DNA of 8,840 nucleotides from an uncultured Lachnospiraceae bacterium (GTDB lineage: Bacteria; Bacillota; Clostridia; Lachnospirales; Lachnospiraceae): the NCBI GenBank assembly GCA_947178465.1, contig CAMWYL010000120.1, positions 1-8,840 on the forward strand. Direction: 5' to 3'. Position 1 is the stretch's first letter. Each line of letters starts with the position of its first letter. The notes below the pieces were generated by a model that had not been told where the DNA came from, searched no databases, and worked only from the letters and a program-made list of their open reading frames with translations. The position numbers were made by a program, and so were the translations under genes. Positions 1 through 4,795 of the stretch are shown here, piece by piece.

Positions 1-1
1 G

Positions 2-214
2 GTAATTCTCGGAGTCGTTGTTGTGGCGGGAGTCGCCATTGTTACAGTTATCATAATCTCCACCATCAACAGCTACAGCTTTTCACCGAGGGGACAGAGC
101 AACAAACGCCGCCGTCAGAGAAAACGCGAAAACCGCATTGCCAAAAGGCAGGCAAAGAGAAGCCGCCGAAGCTGGAACAAAAAAAGACGGCAGTGGAAGA
201 GAAAACGTTATTAG
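2..214 (+). CDS. C-terminal part of a small membrane protein with a very basic tail (partial)
   Basis: The reading frame is open from the left edge of the window and ends at TAG, so the true start lies outside. A GTG at position 23 is in frame but has no ribosome binding site and falls inside a hydrophobic segment. The visible 70 residues begin with a Val/Ile-rich stretch of about 24 residues that looks like one transmembrane helix. It is followed by a tail in which about half the residues are Arg or Lys, mixed with Gln and Trp. By the positive-inside rule the tail should be cytoplasmic, where it could bind nucleic acid or acidic lipids; that is inference. I do not recognise a family. The gene converges on the exonuclease gene with only 9 bases between the two stop codons. 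Confidence 0.6.
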   Translation, partial: VILGVVVVAGVAIVTVIIISTINSYSFSPRGQSNKRRRQRKRENRIAKRQAKRSRRSWNKKRRQWKRKRY

Positions 215-223
215 TGTACCGTA

Positions 224-1180
224 TCAGAGAGAAGGCTTATGTCTTCTCTCTCTTCTCATCTCACGCCCATGCTTTCGCTTCATCAGAATATCCTGCAAAA
301 CTTCCGGACCTATCTGCTTCAATGTCTTGACAACATATATCCGGTTATCCGCTGATTTGCGCAGACGGATTTTTCCCTTCAAAAGACCATGCTCATTACA
401 ATACACAACACTGTAATAATGCCTCCCGTTATTGGTAAACCATGCGACCCTTCTCCTCGTGCTTTCACCACACAAGGGACATTTGGTTGACCGCACCTCC
501 CTGTCCTCCATGGCAGCAATCTTATCCGGAAACGCGCGGGATATATATTTGCCGTAATCATCAAAAAGAACATGCAGTTCCTCCGCTCTGTTCTTTGGCA
601 GTCGATAGGTATCGTAGGAATAATTGTGAAAGACCTTCGGATCCTCAATACGCACCAGAACCTCTGCGGCATAGCGCGCATCGGCATCCGCCCGATGAAA
701 GGCAGTGTCCTTCTCAAGCCGCAGAAAATCCACCGCATATTCCAGCGTTCTCCTTGACTTCCTGTCCTCAAACGCGATGCTGAACAGCTTTTGCACATCA
801 TAATACCGAATCGGTGTTTCCGACATATGTGTCATATTGTAATAATCCATATTCCGCTGTAACTCCAGCAAATCGAGATTGCCCCATGTGCAGAAGATGT
901 AATCCTCCCCACACCACTTGATAAAGTCGTCCGCCACCTCCACAAATGTTCGGCTGTCTTCAAGCTGCTCCATATTCAAGTGTATCAGCTCTCCCGTTAC
1001 CTGATTCATTTTATGAAAAATCTGCGGCCTGATTAGTTCATGGAACATATCCAGCTTTCTTCTGTCCCTGTCTAATTTCACCGCACCGATTTCAATAATC
1101 TCAAAGGCCAGCTCCTGCTCCAGCTTTGTCTGCAGGTCTGCCGCCTGATTCCACTCTAAATCCAATACTATATAATTCAC
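224..1180 (-). CDS. DEDDh-family 3'-5' exonuclease with a C-terminal Cys/His cluster
   Basis: The 318-residue protein begins with the exonuclease I motif LDLEWNQ (D7, E9). The Exo II acidic residue is probably D103 in the segment WGNLDLL. The Exo III motif is HRADADARYAAEV, with H162 and D167, which makes it a DEDDh enzyme of the RNase T/KapD-like class. Such enzymes remove nucleotides from 3' ends of RNA or single-stranded DNA using two metal ions; the substrate here cannot be told. After the nuclease domain (about 1-180), residues 234-264 hold C-x2-C, then C-x2-H, which could be a zinc-binding knuckle for nucleic acid contact. The tail from 301 is strongly basic. The start is GTG, since an in-frame TAG lies ten codons upstream and no other start lies between. 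A GAAGAGG stretch sits 13 bases before it, a long spacing. A four-codon ORF overlaps the start by GTGA. Confidence 0.85.
   Translation of the reverse strand: MNYIVLDLEWNQAADLQTKLEQELAFEIIEIGAVKLDRDRRKLDMFHELIRPQIFHKMNQVTGELIHLNMEQLEDSRTFVEVADDFIKWCGEDYIFCTWGNLDLLELQRNMDYYNMTHMSETPIRYYDVQKLFSIAFEDRKSRRTLEYAVDFLRLEKDTAFHRADADARYAAEVLVRIEDPKVFHNYSYDTYRLPKNRAEELHVLFDDYGKYISRAFPDKIAAMEDREVRSTKCPLCGESTRRRVAWFTNNGRHYYSVVYCNEHGLLKGKIRLRKSADNRIYVVKTLKQIGPEVLQDILMKRKHGREMRRERRHKPSL
226..251. terminator. Possible hairpin between two convergent genes
   Basis: A 9-bp perfect stem (AGAGAGAAG pairing with CTTCTCTCT) encloses an 8-base loop. It lies just after the stop of the left-edge gene and inside the last codons of the convergent exonuclease gene. 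The stem is AG/CT-rich and only a pyrimidine-rich run, not a clean T-tract, follows on the plus strand, so termination here is uncertain. Confidence 0.3.
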
Positions 1181-1226
1181 GTAGCTGTCATAGCCTCTTC
1201 TGTCAGACTATTTCCTCCTAAAGAAG

Positions 1227-1255
1227 ATAATAGCATATTCCCTCTGTCCGCACAA
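1227..1255 (-). promoter_or_regulatory. Candidate sigma-A promoter for the exonuclease gene
   Basis: On the minus strand there is TTGTGC, a 17-bp spacer and TATTAT preceded by TG with one base between (extended -10). The predicted transcript would start near 1220, close to an AGGAGG at 1219-1214, giving a leader of about 40 bases. The -35 is weak, so the call rests mainly on the extended -10 and the spacing. Confidence 0.45.
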
Positions 1256-1263
1256 GGAGAGGT

Positions 1264-1434
1264 TCAGTCTGCACATCCTTTCGGCTTATATCCTGTCACA
1301 TCCCCTGTCGCATAAGCATTCACCTGCCGGAAAAAAGTATCTTCATCTACCGCTTCCCCATTCAGCCAATATTCGCCCCAATCCTCATCCGCTAAGATCC
1401 CTCTGGCTGTCTCAAAACAGGCATTCTCCTTATG
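1264..1434 (-). pseudogene. Start-less coding remnant downstream of the YunG-like gene
   Basis: One minus-strand frame is open for 56 codons and ends in TGA. Its translation looks like real protein: acidic, with Trp and Tyr residues (segments DEDWGEYWLNGEAVDED and FFRQVNAYATGDVTGYK). Two TGA stops lie directly upstream in the same frame, and the only in-frame GTG codons come late, so there is no credible start. The composition fits the C-terminal end of a former larger protein. It follows the YunG-like gene on the same strand after about 47 bases and may be read through from it. I do not recognise the family. It could instead be a live gene with a sequencing frameshift near 1435. Confidence 0.4.
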
Positions 1435-1481
1435 TCATCATATTTATGCAATGATTGTCTGATTTAAAAACCGAACCATAC

Positions 1482-1919
1482 TTACTTCTCGCAATACTTC
1501 TCTAATTCTTTCTTCAGGTACTCATATCGAAGACGTTTCTCCTCCTTTGCAAAATGTGTTTCCCTGAATTGCTGCGGATTATTTTCGTATATCAGGACTT
1601 CCTCTCCAAACTGCTCACTGGTCAAATCAAAACAGCAGTCTCCAACCACATTGTAGCAGTGATAATTGCCGTCCGGTCTGCGTATTCCGTATACCTCGCC
1701 ACCGAAAATATCCTGCGCCAAAAAGGCTGTAATGGAACACTGCCCCATCGTCTTATTCTCCGATGTCCAGTGCGCACGCATTCTTGGGGCGCAGGTCTGT
1801 GCACACCAGAGCTCTGATAAGGCATCATACAGCTCAATTGGTGTTCTTATCCCCTTATATTCATCCGTTATTGCCTGCGCATTCGCCTGCTCCCATCCAT
1901 AAAACCTGTATTCTCTCAT
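1482..1919 (-). CDS. YunG-like protein with a possible Cys-His-Asp catalytic triad
   Basis: The 145-residue soluble protein resembles the uncharacterised YunG family of Firmicutes: LWCAQTCAPR at 37-46, GQCSITAFLAQDIFGGEVYG at 59-78, GNYHCYN at 84-90 and FDLTSEQFG at 97-105. C61, H87 and D98 occur in the order and spacing seen in papain/NlpC-like cysteine hydrolases, so an enzyme is possible, but no activity is established and this is inference. Seven cysteines are present. There is no signal peptide or membrane segment. The C-terminus (about 119-145) is charged and probably helical. GGAGGA sits 7 bases before ATG, so the start is well supported. It has its own promoter and probably forms a short transcript with the remnant downstream. 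Confidence 0.75.
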   Translation of the reverse strand: MREYRFYGWEQANAQAITDEYKGIRTPIELYDALSELWCAQTCAPRMRAHWTSENKTMGQCSITAFLAQDIFGGEVYGIRRPDGNYHCYNVVGDCCFDLTSEQFGEEVLIYENNPQQFRETHFAKEEKRLRYEYLKKELEKYCEK

Positions 1920-2003
1920 TTTAATCCTCCATGCCGCCTTCGGCGACTCAAACAGATGTATTTTTCGGACTAATATTCATACTCTTTTTCCGCCCGCTCT
2001 TCT

Positions 2004-2033
2004 ATTATAAAATGCCCCGGCGGCAAAAGTAAA
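2004..2033 (-). promoter_or_regulatory. Candidate sigma-A promoter for the YunG-like gene
   Basis: The minus strand reads TTTACT, an 18-bp spacer and a perfect TATAAT. A transcript from here would have a leader of about 80 bases with a small GCCG/CGGC hairpin (1933-1944) just before the ribosome binding site. The rest of 1920-2072 shows nothing else I can support. Confidence 0.5.
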
Positions 2034-2072
2034 CAGAAAGATGATTCCCTCAAACTTCCCTATGAGCACATG

Positions 2073-2789
2073 CTAATTCCCGCTGCCATGATGCCTTTCC
2101 TGATGTCTTTCCCGATGCTTTTCCCCGCTGCCGGATTCCCCATGATTCCCACAGCTTTCAATTCTATTCTGAAGCTCCCTCATCGTCATTCCATGACAAT
2201 CCTCTACCGTAACGCTTTCGTCATACTCCACCAGTTCCAGATACGCTCTGTATTTTCCAAAGGACATTTCGTGCGCATGCGCCTCCTCCATACAGGTTCT
2301 GTCGCTTGTATAGGTCAACATCTCATAAGTTTTAAGGCTTTCGTCCGCACTCAGCTCCGCCAAAATCGTATCCGCCTGATCGGATATCACCGTAAAAACC
2401 AGAAGGGAATCCTCTGCCAGAAACTCATTGCCATCCTCCAGCAGGCGGTCAATCGCCTGAACATAGGAAATATTCTTTAAGGATACCTGCTCTAATATTT
2501 CCTCTCCGTCCGCATTATAAGCAGTTGCGGACACCACCCTGCCAAAGCGGTTGATTCCCATCTCAATGGAGGGATTGATATCTATACTGATATAGGAAAC
2601 CGGCCTGATATATACGGAGTATCCTCCTGCCGCAAGCAGAACGAACAGACATGCCGCTGCCAATGCGTACTGCAAAACATAACGTCTGCCATGGCTGCGT
2701 TTACGCTGTGCCTCCAGATACCGCAGTGTATTTTCCTTTAGCTCCTCTGATGCCCGTATCCCTTCCATGCTTTTCTGAAACGCATTCAT
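2073..2789 (-). CDS. RsgI-like membrane anti-sigma factor with His-rich C-terminus
   Basis: The protein of 238 residues should hold the adjacent ECF sigma factor at the membrane. Residues 1-36 form a charged cytoplasmic segment, about 38-60 a single transmembrane helix, and the rest lies outside. The segment YISIDINPSIEMGINRFGRVVSATAYNADG (66-95) is typical of the RsgI middle domain of clostridial anti-sigma factors. Unlike RsgI proteins that end in carbohydrate-binding domains, this one ends in a His/Arg/Glu tail (EKHRERHQERHHG) with His at i, i+4, i+8 and i+9, which could bind metal. A second His cluster (EEAHAHE) lies earlier in the outer domain. I prefer the start at 2789: GGAGG lies 9 bases upstream, and ATG overlaps the sigma stop as ATGA, giving translational coupling. 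An ATG at 2795 is possible but only 3 bases from the GGAGG. Confidence 0.8.
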   Translation of the reverse strand: MNAFQKSMEGIRASEELKENTLRYLEAQRKRSHGRRYVLQYALAAACLFVLLAAGGYSVYIRPVSYISIDINPSIEMGINRFGRVVSATAYNADGEEILEQVSLKNISYVQAIDRLLEDGNEFLAEDSLLVFTVISDQADTILAELSADESLKTYEMLTYTSDRTCMEEAHAHEMSFGKYRAYLELVEYDESVTVEDCHGMTMRELQNRIESCGNHGESGSGEKHRERHQERHHGSGN

Positions 2790-3265
2790 ATCCATTCACC
2801 TCCCAATTTCTCCCGCAGTATGCCTTTTGCCCTGGAAAGCCATGTATAAACGGTATTTTCCTTTTTTCCTAATATTCCTGCTATTTCAAGCGCAGAATAG
2901 CCTTCATAATAGTGCAGGTAAATGACATTTCGGTATTTTTCGGGAAGCTTAAGGACGGCCTCCAGGATTTCTCCGGAAGTGCCGTCCACTGCTGCGCCTT
3001 CTTCGGCGATAAACTCAAGCGGAACCCACCTTCTGCGCAGAAGGGCCCTCTGCCAATCTGTACAGGCATTAATCGTTACCCGCGCAAACCACGCCTTCTC
3101 ATGCTCACCACTTTCGAAAGAACCTTCATGGAGCAGATACTTCATATATACATTCTGAAATACATCCTCCGTATCATGCCGATTCTTCAGATGTACAAAG
3201 CATATTCTCCGCACCATATCCGCGTAAGCCTCCATGACACGGTTCAAATCTTCCGCACTCTTCAA
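2786..3265 (-). CDS. ECF-type RNA polymerase sigma factor
   Basis: The 159-residue protein has the two-domain layout of extracytoplasmic-function sigma factors. Region 2 spans about 10-75 (HDTEDVFQNVYMKYL, then HEKAWFARVTINACTDWQR). Region 4 spans about 105-155 (LPEKYRNVIYLHYYEGYS, then IAGILGKKENTVYTWLSRAKGIL), which binds the -35 element. It should redirect RNA polymerase to a small regulon when released by the membrane anti-sigma factor encoded directly downstream. The start is TTG, supported by AGGAGG 7 bases upstream and by the end of the preceding gene 15 bases away. A TTG start would lower sigma levels relative to the ATG-started, coupled anti-sigma gene. A good match to an ECF promoter upstream of the operon suggests autoregulation. 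Confidence 0.88.
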   Translation of the reverse strand: MKSAEDLNRVMEAYADMVRRICFVHLKNRHDTEDVFQNVYMKYLLHEGSFESGEHEKAWFARVTINACTDWQRALLRRRWVPLEFIAEEGAAVDGTSGEILEAVLKLPEKYRNVIYLHYYEGYSALEIAGILGKKENTVYTWLSRAKGILREKLGGEWI

Positions 3266-3280
3266 GGGTTTTCCTCCTGA

Positions 3281-3571
3281 TTAATGATGGTGTCCCGATC
3301 TGTGTCCTCTTCCCGAATAATACCCTGCTCCTGTGCAGACACCTTGATTCGCGCTCCACGCGCAGCTTCCTCCGTTCTGACACACACCGTATTCATCACA
3401 GCATCCGTCTCCGGTGCAGACGCCATCCTGATAGCAGTCTGCGTATACCGTCGTCTCTGACGCATGATGCGCGTGATGCCTTCCGGCATATGCCACATTC
3501 GGCGACGCCCCCGCCACAATTGCTGCTGCAACAACTGCTGCAACCGGTTTTAACCATTTTCCTATTCTCAT
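3281..3571 (-). CDS. Small secreted Cys/His-rich protein, first gene of the ECF sigma operon
   Basis: The 96-residue precursor starts with a clear signal peptide: basic MRIGKWLK, an Ala/Val core and a signal peptidase I site after AYA (residue 29). The mature part of about 67 residues has seven Cys (46, 52, 57, 58, 64, 70, 79), His clusters RHHAHH at 31-36 and HHH at the very end, and three GVC-based units (DGVCTGDG, YGVCQNGG, QGVCTGAG). This suggests an extracellular metal-binding or disulfide-rich protein. I do not recognise a family. AAAGGAG lies 7 bases before this ATG; an upstream ATG at 3649 would hide the signal peptide and overlap the promoter, so I reject it. The stop is 15 bases from the sigma start, so it is probably cotranscribed and may be a target or co-sensor of the sigma/anti-sigma pair. 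Confidence 0.8.
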   Translation of the reverse strand: MRIGKWLKPVAAVVAAAIVAGASPNVAYAGRHHAHHASETTVYADCYQDGVCTGDGCCDEYGVCQNGGSCAWSANQGVCTGAGYYSGRGHRSGHHH

Positions 3572-3597
3572 AAACATGCTCCTTTCCGTATTTCGCT

Positions 3598-3639
3598 GTT
3601 TTCCTGTTTCATATACAATACGATTGATACAGGGAAAAC
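3598..3639. repeat. Inverted repeat overlapping the ECF operon promoter
   Basis: GTTTTCCTGT (3598-3607) and ACAGGGAAAAC (3629-3639) are inverted repeats, perfect except for one extra C, separated by 21 bases. The repeat spans the spacer and -10 of the predicted ECF promoter and continues past the predicted transcription start. It could be a protein-binding site; it is not a terminator, since no T-tract follows. Confidence 0.45.
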
Positions 3640-3645
3640 CTTTCA
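3617..3645 (-). promoter_or_regulatory. Candidate ECF-sigma promoter of the secreted protein-sigma-anti-sigma operon
   Basis: The minus strand has TGAAAG, 17 bases beginning with GTTTT, then CGTATT. This closely matches the pattern known for ECF sigma promoters of the SigW type (TGAAAC, T-rich start, 16-17 bases, CGTA). It would give a leader of about 40 bases before the secreted-protein gene. A sigma-A reading (TTTTCC, 17 bases, TATATG) is possible but weaker. Confidence 0.5.
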
Positions 3646-3657
3646 TCAAAGAACAAT

Positions 3658-4371
3658 TTATTTATGCAGTTTCCGGTATTCCAACGGCAGCATGTTGTAT
3701 ACCTCCTTAAAGGCTGTGGAAAACCGGCTCTGGCTCCCATAGCCGACCGCCTTTGCAATCTGCGCAATGCTGTCTGTTGTCCCACTGAGCAGGGCCGCCG
3801 CCCGTTCCATCCGGTGCTCCTTCATATGCGAGGCAAGGGACTCCCCGTATACCTCCTTAAAAACGGTCTTTAAAGTGGTAGCGTTCATCAGATACCGCTG
3901 CGACAGCTCCTCAATCGTGATACGCTGATCCATATGCTGCAGGAGATATTCGTGAACCTCCCGAATGATTTCCGTCTGCCCCACTTGGTTCCCATCCGAC
4001 GCCTTTTTGTGCGGGCATGATATTTCCATTGTATTCTCAATTGCCTGATGCAGCAGCCTGCTCTGCTCTGTGTCCGCTGCCTTATAATAGACCTCTTTTC
4101 CATCCCTGCGGCTGACGATCAGTCCGCCCGCCTTCAACTGCCGCAGATGATGGGACACCGCAGGGCTTGTCATATCCACCATCGCCGATATGTTGATCAC
4201 ACACTCCTCGCAGTGACACAGCAGCCAGAAAATACGCACCCTGCTGGTATCATCCAACAGCTTAAAAATATCGGCGACCGCCTCAAAGGTTTCTGACCTG
4301 TCCAATTGTTCCTTCAGATATTTTTCGTTTGATCCCTCACCATGGTGGTGCGGCAGCATGACTTCCGTCAT
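3658..4371 (-). CDS. ArsR/SmtB-AraC fusion transcriptional regulator, probably metal-sensing
   Basis: Residues about 26-116 form an ArsR/SmtB winged-helix domain, with recognition helix MTSPAVSHHLRQLKAGGLI at 67-85 and wing SRRDGKEVYYK. Residues about 133-237 form an AraC-type double helix-turn-helix (ITIEELSQRYLMNATTLKTVFKEVYG, then SIAQIAKAVGYGSQSRFSTAFKEVY). Candidate metal ligands are LCHCEECV (C52, H53, C54, C57), where CadC has its ELCVCD site, the N-terminal H8-H10 and C119/H121. The SmtB-type alpha-5 site is only partly kept (D100, E102 and E116, but N113 where SmtB has His), so an alpha-3-type site is more likely. It probably represses, and perhaps also activates, the divergent HMA-CadA efflux operon. 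GGAGG lies 8 bases before ATG. Ordinary ArsR repressors are about 100-120 residues, so this protein is twice the usual length. Confidence 0.85.
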   Translation of the reverse strand: MTEVMLPHHHGEGSNEKYLKEQLDRSETFEAVADIFKLLDDTSRVRIFWLLCHCEECVINISAMVDMTSPAVSHHLRQLKAGGLIVSRRDGKEVYYKAADTEQSRLLHQAIENTMEISCPHKKASDGNQVGQTEIIREVHEYLLQHMDQRITIEELSQRYLMNATTLKTVFKEVYGESLASHMKEHRMERAAALLSGTTDSIAQIAKAVGYGSQSRFSTAFKEVYNMLPLEYRKLHK

Positions 4372-4418
4372 GGATAAGACCTCCTCTTAATATTGGTTTT
4401 TCTCGCTGCGGAAATTAT

Positions 4419-4451
4419 CCTTTTTGGAAACAATTTTCTCCCTTTTGGAAG
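4419..4451. repeat. 21-bp spaced direct repeat, candidate AraC-type binding site
   Basis: Two copies of CCyTTTTGGAAr (4419-4430 and 4440-4451) match at 10 of 12 positions and start exactly 21 bp apart, so both lie on the same DNA face. The second copy ends 17 bp before the -35 of the efflux promoter. This is the geometry of AraC-family half-sites, and the divergent regulator carries an AraC domain. Binding is inference. Confidence 0.45.
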
Positions 4452-4468
4452 GATGTATCCGCAACCCA

Positions 4469-4497
4469 TTGACTTCTTTTATCTGCTACATTATACT
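4469..4497 (+). promoter_or_regulatory. Sigma-A promoter of the HMA-CadA efflux operon
   Basis: TTGACT, a 17-bp spacer and TATACT give a near-consensus promoter, with a predicted transcription start near 4504 and a leader of about 50 bases to the HMA start codon. A strong promoter followed by an operator fits repression in the absence of metal. Confidence 0.8.
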
Positions 4498-4509
4498 ACA
4501 GATAAAACA

Positions 4510-4527
4510 ATTAAACAAGCGTTTAAT
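4510..4527. promoter_or_regulatory. Perfect palindrome, candidate ArsR/SmtB operator
   Basis: ATTAAAC and GTTTAAT form a perfect 7-4-7 inverted repeat with centre AAGC, directly after the predicted transcription start and before the ribosome binding site. AT-rich imperfect or perfect palindromes in this position are typical ArsR/SmtB operators, so binding of the ArsR domain of the divergent regulator is a reasonable inference. Confidence 0.6.
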
Positions 4528-4554
4528 ACTTACAATGAATGGAGGATTTATACT

Positions 4555-4773
4555 ATGAAAAAAACTTACAAAATTGAAGTTGACTGCGCAAACTGTGCGA
4601 ATTTAATGGAGGAGGCAGCACGCAAGACTGCCGGTGTCGCTTCCGCAACCGTAAATTTTATGACACAGAAGATGATTGTCGAATTTGAAGAGGGACAGGA
4701 GCCAAAGGCAGTTATGCAGGCAGTTCTCAAAGCATGTAAAAAAGTTGAGCCGGACTGCGAAATCGAGCTGTAA
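4555..4773 (+). CDS. Free-standing heavy-metal-associated (HMA) domain protein
   Basis: The 72-residue protein is a single ferredoxin-like HMA domain. Its metal loop is VDCANCA (D10, C11, C14). An Asp before CxxC is typical of Zn/Cd/Pb-type HMA domains such as ZntA, while copper chaperones usually have GMxCxxC. MTQKM near 36-40 is also common in CadA/ZntA amino-terminal domains. C61 and C68 near the C-terminus are possible extra ligands. It probably supplies or senses metal for the ATPase encoded 22 bp downstream, which lacks its own HMA domain. I chose the ATG with GGAGGA 8 bases upstream; extending the frame further upstream would run across the promoter and operator. Confidence 0.85.
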   Translation: MKKTYKIEVDCANCANLMEEAARKTAGVASATVNFMTQKMIVEFEEGQEPKAVMQAVLKACKKVEPDCEIEL

Positions 4774-4795
4774 TGTCCTTATAGGGGGAGTGCAT

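Noticed and set aside
1933..1944. GCCG-CCTT-CGGC hairpin before the YunG-like gene as a terminator or riboswitch
   Set aside because: The stem is only 4 bp, with no T-tract and no recognisable riboswitch elements.
2070..2480. Long plus-strand open frame opposite the anti-sigma gene
   Set aside because: It has no ribosome binding site and is the mirror of a well-supported minus-strand gene with clear domains.
3174..3543. Minus-strand overlapping open frames within the secreted-protein gene
   Set aside because: Arg-rich shadow translations of a Cys/His-rich coding region, without ribosome binding sites.
3583..3612. ECF-like pair TGAAAC ... CG nearer to the secreted-protein start
   Set aside because: The transcript would begin at or after the ribosome binding site, so the element at 3617-3645 is preferred.
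3572..3649. N-terminal extension of the secreted protein from ATG at 3649
   Set aside because: It would place 26 residues before a clean signal peptide and start upstream of the predicted promoter start site; no ribosome binding site supports it.
4393..4554. Upstream extension of the HMA gene
   Set aside because: The extension crosses the predicted promoter, transcription start and operator, and the HMA domain with a good ribosome binding site starts at 4555.
4676..4795. Upstream extension of the ATPase frame overlapping the HMA gene
   Set aside because: The extra residues resemble no ATPase sequence, and ATG at 4796 has a strong ribosome binding site at the right distance.
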